From NCBI RefSeq assembly GCF_003086295.3, contig NC_092044.1, positions 75,726,024-75,790,023 of the forward strand: a stretch of 64,000 nt of DNA, read 5' to 3'. The notes beneath the pieces were generated by a model. It ran no database searches. It worked only from the letters and a program-made list of their open reading frames with translations, and had not been told where the DNA came from. This stretch comes from Arachis hypogaea (lineage: Eukaryota > Streptophyta > Magnoliopsida > Fabales > Fabaceae). Position numbers and translations under genes: made by a program. This document shows, in pieces, positions 21,141-32,698 of the stretch; within the stretch, counting starts at the first letter, position 1, and each line of letters opens with the position of its first letter.

Positions 21141-24100
21141 TCTTTATTATATTACTCTTCTCTTTATTTCTCTTTACTCTGTTCTGGTTTCTCTTTTCTC
21201 TGTATCTCTTTACTTTTCTCTGAATACTCAACAATCTCGTATACCAAATAATCTCTTCTTAAAAGAATCATTGAAGTTTCTATCATTAAATAAGCCTCAA
21301 ATATTGATTTTGACTAAGTCCTTATACTTTTATAAAAATTTGGACATAATCTCCTTTAAAAATAGGACTTATCCACCCTTACGGGTTTCTTCTTTCTCAA
21401 TATTTCATCAGCCTCTTTCAGCAATTGCCACAACAATATATCCTCAAAAACATTCTATAATAGAAAATCTATTTCTTAAATTCCATATCCAAAATAATTA
21501 CCAACATAACTTGGCAGCCTGATTTCCATTTTGTTTTTAAAATATCCAATGAATTCGGAATTATGCAAACTTTATATTCATGCGACCGTCCCGGATTAAG
21601 CTTTCTATTAAATCAAAAATCATAATTTTTTGCTGACTCTAGCTTCGGGAATATAAGGAAAACCGTGACTGCTCTGCAGTGTTTTAAAACCAGAAGACAG
21701 CAGCAGCATACAACATTCGAAATTTCATATAAAATCCAAATTAAATCCAACCCCCTTCAAAATTAATGTGGTTAAACATAACTTATCCAGATTTCTTTCT
21801 AAATTGGTTCCAGGGTCATACCATTTTTAATGAAGGAGTTACGTATCTTGGAAGTTAGGTAATCCTATGCAGAATTCTGTTTTACAAATCATTGAACACA
21901 ACCTCTTCCAAGTCCCATAACTCACTTATTAAGATATGGAGAGCCCTGAAATTTGAATCATATATACTAAACATACTCAAATTTCACCTCCAATTGGTTG
22001 CATCTCAATATCGTTCCAGAATTAAAAATTATAAAGCCTCAAAGTTACTGACTTAGAAAACAAAGCCTGCCTTTTACTGCATAATACATCATTCTTTGAA
22101 AATCCAAATCTTTAAAACCACAACTCTAACAATTCTAAATTTTTATGAAATTAAAGTGTTAAAACCAAAGTTTCATTTAAAATGGGTTCCATTTCAAAAT
22201 GCAAACTGGAGAATTTCTAATAGAGGACACAAGTTGCTGCTGTGTTAAACGTTCTGCAGAAAAGCCAGATTTGACATCCCCAATTCAAAAATTCACCATA
22301 AATCATAAAATTAATGAAAAAGTCTCAAATTTACCAGTTTAGTTCCTTATATCCCTAAGTTTAACCCAGGCTTGGTCTCATGCAATTCCGATCATTACGT
22401 AAGTAGTTATAGCTTTTCAAAGTTTCTGACTTCGTTTAAAATTATGCAGAAAATCAGATTTTAGAATTCAACTTTGAAAAATCATAACTAATTCTCTAGT
22501 TGATACGAAACCTTAAAAATTGAACTTTCACAATTACACTTAATATAACTTACTTAACATTTAAATTCTTATAATTTTAGTCACTATAGAGTTACTAAAT
22601 CACTTTCAAAGTTGCCGTTTTATTTCAAGAGAACCTGATTTTCAGCAAACCATTTAGTATTCAAAATCCAACCCCTCAATACCCCTCAACACCAATTCCA
22701 AATCAACCACCAACCAAGTTCATTAACATTACAATATACCAAATAACAGCTCAACGGCAACAAATCCAACATAACCCATTAAAATTCAAAAATTCTCAAC
22801 AATTAGTCATCAAACAATTCCCAATCCACATAATCAATCCATATCACTAATCAACAATTCCAAATCACAATCTCAACCATTCCAATCACAATTTCAGCCA
22901 CAATTCAATATTCACATAATCAATCAATTATCACAGCTATTAAATCTATTTGCAGTTATTCAATAAACCTTGTAGTCATTCTTAAATTGAAATCGTTTTA
23001 AACCCCCTACCTCGATGTCGCGATTAAAAGAACCCGGAGGCTGGATTATAGCGAGGCAGCTGGCTGGACCAATACTAGCTATGCAACAGTTTCAATCAAG
23101 ATAGCAGCGGCGTTAGCTCCCACAACAGTGATCATGGTTGCCACGAAACGAAGATTTCAAATTCAATAGAATTGAAAGCAGAAGCAGCTCTGAAAATTTA
23201 AAACAGAGCACAAGCCAAATTTGAATTAAAACAAGAACAAGCAGTTTAATAAGAAATCGGCAGAATAGAGCGTGCAATTGGAGCAGAAATAAGGGGAAAA
23301 GGCTAACCCAGGACAATGGATGTTGAACCTAAGTATAGCGGAAGTAGGGCAGCAGCGATTCCTAGCAACACCCCGCGGTGGTTCCAGCAGCAGCAACACC
23401 CCGCCAGTGGCTCCATTGAGACAAACTCCAACAAACATAACATAGCCAAGAACATTAGAGGTAGATACTGGGTATTTACAGAGCAGTAAAGGTTCAGAGA
23501 TAGTGGTTCTCATGGCTAGGGTTTAACTGACTCACCATTAATCATGGCGGCAACCAGAGATTCCGGCGGCGCTGGTGGTGAAGAGACGTGGCGTTGATGG
23601 CAGAAGACTTCTCCTTCCTCCTCTGTTCGCGATACACGACGGTGGCAGAGTATCCCGTCACGGTCTCCCCCTCTCGCTCTCCTCTAGTGTGCTTGCTTCC
23701 TCTTCCCCCGCGACAGCGTTGGCGACAGGACGGCGGCTGCGTAGCGAGGCAGGCTGGACGCGATGTAACTCCGTTCACAGTGCGTGTGATGTTCTGAGTG
23801 TGTGTGTGTGTGTCGCAGCGAAGCTGAGGGGTAGAGGGTGAGTTCATGTGTGTTTGTTCCGTTGAAGGAGGAGGGTGAGGCTGCATCTGATAGGGTTAGG
23901 AATTGGGAAAACTAGGGTTTCTGAATGAATTTGGAGATTTTGGGATTTAGGGTTAGAAATTAGGATTTTATAAAAGAATATGGATAGATATGAATAGATA
24001 TTTTGATAAAATTGGAGGGTAGAGTAATTTTAAAATCAAATATACTCTCTTAAAAATATTTTGGAACATTATTTATCAACATATTGTTAAGTTCAATCAA

Positions 24101-24594
24101 TTATTTCTAATTTACATTTTAAAATGAACAAGTTAATTATATTTTGTAAAGTACAATTTAAATTCAAATATCAATTTTCTAGATTAAATCATACAAATCT
24201 CTATTATTTTTCTATCTCTGAAACTTTAATTATAATAAAAATTGTACATAAATATTAATTGACTTAAACTTAAAGTATTTATAAATATCAATCTAATCAT
24301 TTCTAATAAAATAATTCCTAGGAGTTTAAATTAATAACATAATTCATTTAAAATAGAATTTATTTAAATTAAATTATACAATTCTTTCTTATTTTTCAAT
24401 TACCAAAATTATACAAAATATTCCATTATATAAAATTACTTAAGAATCTTAATTGATTTAAAATGAAATTATCTCTGAATCTATTTAATTATTTCTAATA
24501 AAATAATTTCTAAAATTATAAAATTTAAACTTAATACGATAAAATCACAATTTATTCATAATTAGATTTTAAAAAATGTGGGATGTTACAGATG

Positions 24595-25274
24595 GTGTAG
24601 TATTGTGCCTCCCTTTTTAACCTCTTTGCCTCCTTTTCTTCTGCGGGGAGCGTTCCTGTTTTGAGGTAGTTGATTATGGGGGTCATCCATCCTTGGTCCT
24701 GACTTGTTATAGTCAGGACTTTTTCTTCTTCTGAGATTGACGGGTTTTGCAACATTTCCTGGATGAGGCTCCTATTGTTGCCTCCTGGTTTGGTGCTAGC
24801 TAGTTTTGAGAGTGCATCAGCTCGGGCATTTTGCTCGCGGGGTATATGGCAGATTTTATACTCCCCGATTTGTCCGAGCTGTTCCTTGGTTTTATCCAAA
24901 TATTTTTTCATGGTGGGATCTTTGGCTTGGTAGCTCCCTGTTATTTGTGATGTGACCACTTGTGAATCACTGTAAATGTTGAGTTTTTGAGCTCCGATCT
25001 CTGTAGCCAGCTTCAAACCAGCTAATAATGCTTCATATTCTGCCTGGTTGTTTGAGGCCGAGAACCCAAACTTGAGGGAGAGCTCAAGTTGGGTTCCTTG
25101 TTCGCTTTCTATTATCACGCCTGCGCCGCTTCCGGTTTTATTTGAAGAACTGTCCACGTAAAGATTCCATTCTGTGGGGGTTTCTAGGGCATCTGTGAAT
25201 TCTGCGATAAAGTCGGCCAGATACTGTGATTTGATGACCGTCCGAGCTTCATATTGAAGGTCAAATTCTGACAA
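24595..25274 (-). pseudogene. Second RNase H domain of Y (Tat type)
   Basis: The ORF reads 25274 leftward. The domain shows LYVDSSSNKTGSGAG (first Asp), NNQAEYEALLAGL (Glu), IYSDSQVVTSQITG (Asp) and REQNARADALSKLAS (final Asp), the pattern of the archaeal-type RNase H found as an extra domain in Tat pol proteins. It follows the usual RNase H (25397-25732) with one frame change between them. The C-terminal end is cut by Z just after 24595. It would help remove RNA from RNA-DNA hybrids during reverse transcription. Confidence 0.85.
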
Positions 25275-25396
25275 CTCAACTGCCCATTGTAGAATTCTGC
25301 TTGCCAGATCTATTTTTTGTAATATTCCTTTTATGGGCTGATTAGTTCGAACCTTAATGGTGTGAGCCTGGAAGTACGGGTGAAGTCGTCGAGATG

Positions 25397-25732
25397 TTAG
25401 AATGAGGGTATAAGCAAATTTTCTATTTTCTGGTAGTTCAGCTCGGATACCTGTAGTGCTTTGCTAATGAAGTAGATGGGTTGTTGCCCATGTTCGTCTT
25501 CTCTTACTAGTGCTGAGGCTATTGCCCGGCTCCCTACTGCGAGGTATAATATGAGCGGTTCTCCTTCTCGTGGTTGAAATAGGATAGGTGGCCGTCCTAA
25601 GAACTCCTTGAAGTCTTGGAAGGCTTGCTCACATTCTGTCATCCATTCAAACTGTTTTCCCTTTCTTAAAGTTGCATAGAAGGGGAGAGATCTTATCGCA
25701 GCTCCTGCTAAGAATCGGGATAGGGCGGCCAA
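25397..25732 (-). pseudogene. RT connection and first RNase H of Y
   Basis: The ORF is in the same frame as the RT and protease ORFs. It has RSLPFYATLRKG, FEWMTECEQAFQDFKEFL and LILYLAVGSRAIASALV, the usual thumb/RNase H section of Ty3/gypsy polymerases, with YFISKALQVSELNYQKIE. A TAA near 25748 separates it from RT and looks like a changed CAA. The 3' end shifts frame before the second RNase H. Confidence 0.85.
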
Positions 25733-25747
25733 CCTCCCGTTGAGTTG

Positions 25748-26398
25748 TTATACTTCTTTGACACAAGTTGGGCTCTTCATGTTGAGTATGGCTTGACATT
25801 TGTCTGGGTTTGCTTCAATTCCCCTTTGTGTGAGCATGAAGCCTAAGAATTTGCCTGCTTCTACTGCGAAGGTGCATTTTGCGGGATTGAGCCGCATGTT
25901 GTGCTTCCTTATAGTGTAAAACACTTGAGTCAAGTCAGATAATAACGTATCTTCGCTTTGTGTCTTTATCAACATGTCGTCCACATAAACTTCCATGATT
26001 TTTCCGATGTGATTTGAGAAGACTTTATTCATTAGCCTTTGATAAGTAGCTCCTGCGTTCTTGAGACCGAAAGGCATCACAATGTAGCAGTAGTTTGCTT
26101 TCGGTGTTAGGAATGAGGTCTTTTCTTGATCTGGTGGATACATGGGGATTTGATTGTACCCCGAGTATGCGTCCATAAACGAGAGATATTTGTATCCGGA
26201 GGAAGCATCTACTAGAGCGTCGATTCTTGGGAGTGGGTATGGATCTTTTGGACAAGCCTTGTTGAGATCGGTGTAGTCGGTGCACTTTCGCCACTTCCCA
26301 TTTGATTTTTTCACCAAGACAACATTGGTTAGCCACAGCGGGTATTTGACTTCTCTTATGAATCCGGCTTCCAGTAGAGCCTGTACTTGCTCGTCCAC
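25748..26398 (-). pseudogene. Reverse transcriptase of Y
   Basis: The ORF covers the fingers and palm of a Ty3/gypsy RT. Motifs in order are LTNVVLVKKSNGKWR, CTDYTDLNKACPKDPYPLP, FMDAYSGYNQI, VMPFGLKNAGATYQRLMN and the catalytic EVYVDDMLIK. The three catalytic aspartates (one in FMDAY, two in YVDD) are present. A TGA at 26429 separates it in frame from the protease ORF upstream. The CPKDPYPLP form and neighbouring dual RNase H point to the Tat lineage. It would copy element RNA into DNA. Confidence 0.92.
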
Positions 26399-26428
26399 AG
26401 CTTGGGATCGCTCTGCCCCAAGTTTTCT

Positions 26429-27148
26429 TCATCTCTGCTGCACCGGTCGAGATCCTGGATAGACCGCCAACTTCTGACACATTAGCGTCGGGTCGATACC
26501 TGGAATGTCTGCGGCTTTCCACGCGAAGAGATCGACGTTATCTCGCAAGAATTGTATTAGTAATTCTTTTAAATCTCCTTTTAGGATTGTGCCGATATTG
26601 GTTGTTTTTTCCGTGGTGTCTCCGATCTGAATCTTTTCTATCTCGCCTTCTGGCTGGGGAGGAAGTTCTTCTCGTTGATGAACTCCGCCCAGCTCGGTTG
26701 TGTGGAACTCTTCTCCTTTGCCTCTGAGGTTTAGGCTTTCGTTATAACAGCGACGTGCCATCTTTTGGTCTGCTTTTATTTTGGCTATCCCTTTTGGGGT
26801 TGGGAACTTCATACAAAGGTGTGGGGTCGAGACTATTGCGCCGAGTTGGTTGAGTGTTGTCCGTCCTATGAGAGCGTTGTAAGCTGAACTTACATCGACT
26901 ACGATGTAGTCTATTTTGAGGGTCCTGGATTGGTCCCCTTTTCCGAACGTTGTATGTAGCGGTATGTATCCGAGTGGTTGAACCGGGGTATCTCCTAGCC
27001 CAAACAAGCTGTTTGGATATGCTTTAAGTTCTTTTTCTTCCAAGCCGAGCTTATCAAAGGCTGTTTTGAATAAGATGTCGGCAGAACTCCCTTGGTCTAT
27101 CAAGGTGCGGTGTAGGTTGGCGTTTGCCAATATGATAGTGATAACCAT
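26429..27148 (-). pseudogene. Protease and RT N-terminus of Y
   Basis: The ORF begins within pol (no true start). The aspartic protease signature is LIDQGSSADILF, with the flap/ILG-like YNALIGRTTLNQLGA further on and the end DLFAWKAADIPGIDP leading into RT. It would cut Gag-Pol into mature parts. It continues in the same frame to RT after a TGA at 26429. Confidence 0.88.
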
Positions 27149-28577
27149 GGGATCATCATGTCCTGTGATGACGCCGGATGCGCCCTCTTTAGTGAATGTA
27201 ATTGCCGGAATGTTGAGTGCTTTCTCCTCTCCCTCGACATGATATACTTCTTTGAGATATCTTTTGCGAGAGGATTTGGAGATCCTACCTGCTTTGAATC
27301 CGCCGTTATCATGTGGACATATGTTTCTGGTGTCCGAGGTGATCGTTTTGTTCGTTTGGTATCTTCATCTCTTCGTCTCTTTCTTTGATCATCATCTCGG
27401 GTAGCCAAAAATCGATCTAATTTTCCTACTCTCACCAATTTTTCTATGATGTTTTTAGGTCGAAGCATTCGTTGTGGAGTGTCCTCGGACTCGATGGTAT
27501 TCACAATATTCCTTTCGGTTTCCTCCTCCCCTTTTGCCTTTGAGTGGCCGTGCTGGGGAGATTTTTTCCGTATGGCAGACTTCTTTGTATATCTCGACTA
27601 GAGATGCCCTGAGAGAGGTGTAGTTATGGTATTTTTTGATTTTCTCCCCTTGTCGATCTTCTTTTATTTTGGATTCCTTGTCTTTGTCTCGGTAGGAGGC
27701 CCTTGATTTTGAGGTTTCTCCTAACCAAGCATTTTCCTCCATGTTGATATACTTTTTTGCCCGCTCCTGCACTTCGTCTAAGGAGGTCGGGTACTTTTTT
27801 GATATAGATTGGCTTAAAGGTCCCTCTTGTAGGCCATTGATGAGTCCCCATGATGGCGGCCTCCGTTGGTAAACTTTGTATGTCCATGCATGTTTTGTTG
27901 AATCTCTCCATGTAGCTGTGGAGGCTCTCCCGATCTCCTTGTTTGATCCCTAGTAAACTTGGGGCGTGCTTGGCTTTATCTTTCTGAATGGAGAACCTGG
28001 CTAGGAATTTTTTGGCTAAGTCATCGAAGCTTGAGATGGACTTCGGGGTAGATTATCAAACCATCGGATTGCTGTCTTTGTGAGAGTTGTTGGAAAGGCT
28101 TTACAGCGAACAGCATCTGGGGCGTCGATAAGGTACATTCTGCTTCTGAAGTTGCTGAGGTGATGGTTGGGGTCCGTGGTGCCATCATACAGAGTCATAT
28201 CCAGGAGTTTGAAGTCTTTTGGAAATTTTGGTTTTCATGATTTCTCTAGTGAACGGGTCTTGCTCTTTGTGTGAATTTTCCTCGAGATTATCCCGGGGGG
28301 CTTTTGATTTGAGATCGGCTTCCAATTGCTGTAGTTTTTCTTCCAACTCCCGACGTCGCCGCACCTCTCTTTGGAGATCTCTTCCAATTTCCCATTGTTG
28401 TTGGGTTTCTTTTTTTAGTTGTTTTAGGCGATCCAGGAGCGCTTCCATTGCCCATGAATTTGGTGAGTCTTTGTCTTTGTTGGTTTCCGGAGTGTTTTGT
28501 AGCGTGACATCCGCGTTTTTGTGCGGTATCCGATCCTCCAGACTTGAATCATGGTCGTTGTCATGGTCGTCCGCCAT
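27149..28577 (-). pseudogene. gag of Y, several frameshifts
   Basis: The start ATG at 28577 lies about 40 bases after the primer site, and the protein begins MADDHDNDHDSSLEDR. A charged coiled-coil region (28400-28250: LKKETQQQWEIGRDLQREVR) comes first. A capsid region follows (MTLYDGTTDPNHHLSNFRSR, 28198 leftward), then EYCEYHRVRGHSTTN near 27500, a zinc-finger-like CX2H...GH. Open pieces lie at 28577-28185, 28198-28016, 27911-27624, 27772-27455 and 27504-27100 in different frames, so it has several indels. Order and motifs match Tat gag. Confidence 0.82.
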
Positions 28578-28598
28578 GGTGATGGGATGACGTCCAGG

Positions 28599-28616
28599 TC
28601 CCCGGCAACGGCGCCG
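28599..28616 (-). promoter_or_regulatory. Primer-binding site of Y (tRNA-Asp)
   Basis: On the + strand the sequence is CCCCGGCAACGGCGCCG. Its complement matches the tRNA-Asp 3' end except for the first base. It abuts the 5' LTR at 28618. The shared CCCCGGCAACGGCGCCA ending is why it looks like the end of a tRNA gene. Confidence 0.85.
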
Positions 28617-28617
28617 A

Positions 28618-29163
28618 TGTTCTGAGGGTTGCCTGAAACTGGAAGTCGATCTCGGATGAGATCTTCTGTGCTGGTCGGTGCTAACGTGTCCAGCTAGTGG
28701 GAGACGGCCGGAGCTGTTGTGTCCGACTTGTTGGACTTGGTGGTAGTGCTGATTCCTTTATCCCCGGAGGGTGGGAGGTACCTGCAAGGGACTCCGACGC
28801 TTAAGTTAGCAAGGGTATTAAGCAGGTATTGAATAGAATCAGAGTATGAGTTATACCTAGGTACTCCAGTGTATTTATAATGGTGAGAAGTGACCTTTCT
28901 AGATAAGATAAGTTAGTTATCTTATCTTATCTTATCTTATCTTTTGGGTGAGGTCAGCTTATCTTCAACGGAACCGCCTTTATCTCTGTAGGCTGGGATT
29001 GCCTCTGGATTTGGGTCGTGTTCCTCTATTTGGACCCTTTATTGGGCTTTCCTATCGATTTGGCCGAGCTCTTAGAGAAGAGGTCGGATAGTCTGACCTA
29101 AAGAGGTCGGTCGCCTTGTCGCTAAACATCCCGGGTCGGTCAGCTCGACCCAGGGTATGAACA
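28618..29163 (-). repeat. 5' LTR of Y
   Basis: It is 546 bases, the same length as the other copy. The minus-strand TATA (28872-28879), TTATC repeat (about 28918-28945) and edge palindrome (about 29132-29153) are all kept. Confidence 0.9.
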
Positions 29164-30730
29164 GCAACCATGCTCCACAAGAGAGGAGGGTGCTAGGCTC
29201 CTACATAAACCCCAACCCTGGGAATTGTGGGAGTAGCATCCTGGGGCCCAACATACAAGCCAACAATTTTGAGCTCAAGCCAGAACTCATAACTCTCGTT
29301 TAGAATAATTGTTCCTTTGGAGGGAATGCACAGGAGGATCCTAATCAACATCTGACTACAATGCTGAGGATTTGTGACATGGTGAAATCAAACGGTGTTC
29401 ATCCAGACACTTACAAATTGCTCTTGTTTCCCTTCTCTCATAGGGATAAGGCATCAAAGTCGCTGGAATCATTTCCCGAGGAAAGCTTCACCACGTATGA
29501 AGATGTTGTTAACAAGTTCCTAACAAGGTTCTACCCTCCACAGAGAATCAATAGACTGAGAGCTGAGGTCCAGACTTTTAGACAACAAGATGGGGAGACT
29601 CTCTATGAAGCCTGGGAGAGATATAAAGAATTGACAAGGAAATACTCCCCAAATATGTTTAATTAATGAGTGGGTGCAACTGCACATCTTCTATGAGGGA
29701 CTGTCATATGAATCGAAGAAGGCTCTAGACCACTCCTCCAGAGGCTCACTTAACAAGAAAAAGACAGTCAAAGAGGCCATAGACATAATAAAAATTTTGC
29801 CAGCAACGAGTATTTCTATGCTTCTGAAAGGACCCAAAAGAAGGGAGTGATGGAGCTCAATTCCATGGATGCTCTGTTAGCTCAAAACAAGATGATCACG
29901 GCTCAGCTAGTAGCTCTAACCAAGCAAATGGAGAAGTATCAAGTCTCAGCTATCCAAGCTCAAGCACCTCTACAAGAGGAAGAATTCCCAGAAGTTGAAG
30001 AGGGATGAGAATAAGCCAACTATGTAAACAATTCCTCTAGACCACCATATGACCCAAATGCCAAGACATACAACCCAGGTTAGAGGAACCACCCAAATTT
30101 TGAGGGGAGAAACCAGTAAAACCACAACCAAGACCATAAGCTATACCAATCTAACTAGTATAACAACCACAACTCTAATCATCAACCAAGCAACACCAGA
30201 AAGCACAACCCACTAAATGCACCTTACCATCCCAACCAATAACCATACAAAAGCCAACCCCAAGATGCTTCACCTTTACCATGCAACCTTGTGACATCAA
30301 CAGCAATTTTTCAAGATTGGAAGCTGCCATAGCACAAGTAAATGGGACCATTACCATTGTTGCAGATTGACAAGTGGAAGCTGACAAGAAGATAGATGCA
30401 CTTCAAGAGGAGGTCAGGTCCAACATAAGAAACCAAGGGGTAGCCATTTCAAAATTGCAAGCACAACTAGGGACCTTGTCTAAACAGCTGCCAATGCCCA
30501 CACACACCTTTCCCAATGACACCATGGTCAACCCAAGAGGAAAGTGCAAAGCTATCATACTAAGAAGTGGGAAGGTTGTGGAAGGAGCAGTCCCAGGTCA
30601 AGACAAACAAGAAAAGGAAGCTTCAACTGAACCTGAAATCAAGGAGGAAGAAAAGATCCCTGCACCAATTCCACCTAAGCAAGTTCTAAAGCCTTATGTG
30701 CCAAAAGCACCATACCACAAAGGCTGAGAA
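29164..30730 (+). pseudogene. gag of X, continued after Y
   Basis: Reading resumes right after Y with the capsid region: NNFELKPELITL, MLRICDMVKSNGVHPDTYKL, LFPFSHRDKASKSLESFPEE, YPPQRINRLRAEVQTFRQQD and LYEAWERYKELTRKY (29361-29666). It then shifts frame. A later open piece (30374-30727) carries QLGTLSKQLP and GKCKAIILRSGK. Between them the sequence still aligns with the Asn/Gln-rich part of gag. There are stops and frameshifts throughout. Confidence 0.85.
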
Positions 30731-31502
30731 AAGATGGAAAAGACAACCAGTTCTCCAGATTTTTGGAGATCTTCAAGAAGCTTTAAATCAACATCCCCTT
30801 TGCTGAAGCATTAGAGCAAATGCCACTCTATGCCAAATTCTTAAAGGAGCTCATTACAAGGAAGAGGAATTGGGGAGAGAAAGAGACTGTAATGCTCACT
30901 GAGGAGTGTAGTGCCACAATACAAAAGAAGCTCCCTCAGAAATTGAAAGATCCTGGGAGCTTCTGAATCCCCTATATCATTGGGGATATAAACATTGAAA
31001 AGGCACTATGTGATCTAGGAGCCAGCATCAATCTCATGTCCTTGGCCATGATGAAAAGGATGAGGATAGAAGAATCAAAACCTACAAGAATGGCCCTTCA
31101 ACTAGTAGATAAGACCCCCATGGTGTGGTGGATGATTTGTTGGTAAAAGCAGGAGAATTTATCTTTCCAGCTGATTTTGTTGTGCTTGATATGGAAGAAG
31201 AGTCCAACACGTTAATCATCCTAGGAAGGCCATTCCTAGCTACTGCTGGAGCCATAATTGATGTTCAAAGAGGGGAGCTAGTCTTAAGATTACATGAAGA
31301 GAAGATGGTCTTCAATGTCTTCAAGGCAATGAGCTACCCCAAACAATCCATCGGAGAATGCATGATGGTGGACACAATTGAAAATCTAGTTCAAGGAGTC
31401 TTAAAGGAAGAACAATGTGAAGAAATCAAAGAGCAAGATCAACAAGCGTCGTGTGGTGAGCTACCACTAGAGACTATGGAAGACCCAATCATGATGGACT
31501 AG
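30731..31502 (+). pseudogene. Protease of X
   Basis: The region before 31125 contains [12 protein letters not shown] (about 31005-31040), the aspartic protease site in its Athila form (DLGAS). After a one-base shift the ORF 31125-31502 has [38 protein letters not shown] and RGELVLRL. F has the same arrangement at 42660-42980 (CDLGSSINLM, IILGRPFLATTGAVIDV). It would mature Gag and Pol. Confidence 0.87.
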
Positions 31503-31511
31503 ACAAGTAAA

Positions 31512-31804
31512 ATGGAAGTTGAAGCACCAAAGTTGGAGCTGAAAACTCTGCCTCCGAGTTTGAAATATGCCTACTTGGGTGACAACAACACATACCCAGT
31601 GATAATCAATTCAAGCTTGAATGAGGAACAAGAAGAGGCGCTAATCCAAGTGCTGAAACAACACACAGATGCTATAGGGTGGACACTTGTAGATCTAAAG
31701 GGAATCAGTCCTTCAATGTGCATGCACAAAATCCTACTTGAGGAAGGTGCAAAGTCCTCAAGACAGCAACAGAGAAGGCTAAACCCAACAATGAATGAAA
31801 TATG
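31512..31804 (+). pseudogene. Start of RT region of X, cut by D
   Basis: Motifs are LKYAYLGDNNTYPVI, LIQVLKQHTDAIGWTLVDLK, GISPSMCMHKILLE and RRLNPTMNEI. They are the conserved lead-in to RT in Athila-type pol. The frame is open until LTR D begins at 31805. The catalytic RT part is not in the window, so the fate of X pol is unknown. Confidence 0.85.
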
Positions 31805-32089
31805 TGATGACAAGTCATCTTAGGCTAGTTTTACTAGCATTTTTACTTATTTTTATTAGGTTTCATGCACTTTCTTGCACAATAAGTAAGTGATTGGAGT
31901 GGAATTTCATGTTTATCTTGATTCAATCAAACATTATTAATTTTGTACAAAATCATGAGATTTATGCAAGAATTAGATGATTATTATGAATGATGCAAAA
32001 CCTTATGATTCTGGTGAGACTTTTATTGCATGTTTGATTGGTGGCAGTTGAAATTATGAAAAGAAAAAAAAGCAAAGAATCAAGGAGCA

Positions 32090-32610
32090 GGAGAGCGCTA
32101 CGTTCATTTAATGAACGCTACGTTCACAAGTCACGCGCGCGTGTACAAGACGCTTACGCGAGGGGAAGCATTTTGGGAGATCCACGCGTACGCACGCATA
32201 GCGTGCACGCGTGGGTGAAGGATCAGCGTTCTCAAGCCAAGAACGCTATGTTCACTTTGAATGAATGCCTGCGATACTTTCAGAATTGGAATTTGAATTT
32301 GGTCATCAACGCGCACGCGTGCACGACGCGTAAGCGTCGATGCGACAAAAGTGGCGGTTGGCACAAACACATACATGGTGCTGGAGCGCAGAAGTGATAT
32401 TTTACCATCCACGCACACGCGTGAGGAGCGTTCATGGCACGAACGTAGCGTTCAATTAATGAACACTCCCAAGGGACGCCCACGCACGTGTTACGCTCAT
32501 GCGTCGATGGTGCAGCAAGGCAAGGGATGCGCACACACATAGGACACGCATGCGTCGGTGAATGAACGCTGCATTTTCTTTGAGAACGCTACGTTCGTCT
32601 AATGCTGAAT
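32090..32610 (+). repeat. Palindromic word array in LTR D
   Basis: Two words alternate: ACGCGTACGC/GCGTGCACGCGT-type and GAACGCTACGTTC-type. GTTCATTTAATGAAC at 32103-32117 is a perfect palindrome. The array ends about 80 bases before the TATA box. Confidence 0.75.
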
Positions 32611-32689
32611 GGAAGTACCTGCTCTGACCCACTTCATCAAAGGCTAAAAAGCCCATTCCCAAGTACTTGGATGAAAGAATTACAAAGTG

Positions 32690-32698
32690 TATAAATAG
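32690..32698 (+). promoter_or_regulatory. TATA box of LTR D
   Basis: TATAAATAG, identical to those of L1, B, A and F. Confidence 0.7.

Larger units (their letters stand above)
19707..24590 (-). mobile_element. Insertion Z: 4.9 kb solo LTR, chromovirus-like
   Basis: The ends are TGTAACATCCC and GGGATGTTACA, a perfect 11-base inverted pair. They are flanked by GATGG on both sides (19702-19706 and 24591-24595), an exact 5-base duplication, and sit inside the Y pol gene. I find no internal PBS, gag, RT or integrase. TG...CA ends, 5-base duplication and lack of genes fit a solo LTR. TGTAACA ends and great length recall Tekay/Del LTRs. A TTTTATAAAAG TATA candidate on the minus strand (about 23967-23977), with a CA run behind it, suggests minus orientation. 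ORFs in 23113-23886 are short and unsupported. Confidence 0.75.
13563..29163 (-). mobile_element. Element Y: Tat-like LTR retrotransposon
   Basis: Y is 15.6 kb including insertion Z and has two 546-base LTRs. Flanks are ACAAC (13558-13562) and GCAAC (29164-29168), a 5-base duplication with one difference. In its own orientation the order is LTR, PBS, gag, protease, RT, RNase H, second RNase H, integrase, a tail with tandem repeats and an antisense gene, then LTR. The second RNase H and the antisense ORF are known traits of the Tat lineage. The two LTRs differ at roughly 20-25 positions by eye, mostly transitions. Confidence 0.9.
10832..31804 (+). mobile_element. Element X: Athila-like, split by Y and D
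   Basis: X has a 2.3 kb 5' LTR (10832-13135), primer site, gag start (13383-13562), insertion Y (13563-29163), the rest of gag, a protease and the start of the RT region, where D is inserted at 31805. The remainder of X should lie beyond the right end of the window. Removing Y rejoins gag at the ACAAC/GCAAC duplication. X is the outermost and so the oldest layer of the nest. Confidence 0.85.

Noticed and set aside
23113..23886. Host gene fragment with ORFs on both strands
   Set aside because: No protein family is recognised and ORFs are short. I keep only the weaker remark that this GC-rich block could be captured sequence.
19707..24590. Mutator-like or other DNA transposon (inverted ends)
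   Set aside because: The duplication is 5 bases, the ends are TG...CA and the inverted match is only 11 bases. No transposase is present. A solo LTR fits better.
28599..28616. 3' end of a tRNA-Asp gene on the + strand
   Set aside because: Only the last 17 bases match, and the site abuts an LTR. It is a primer-binding site in a minus-strand element. The same applies to 50086-50103.
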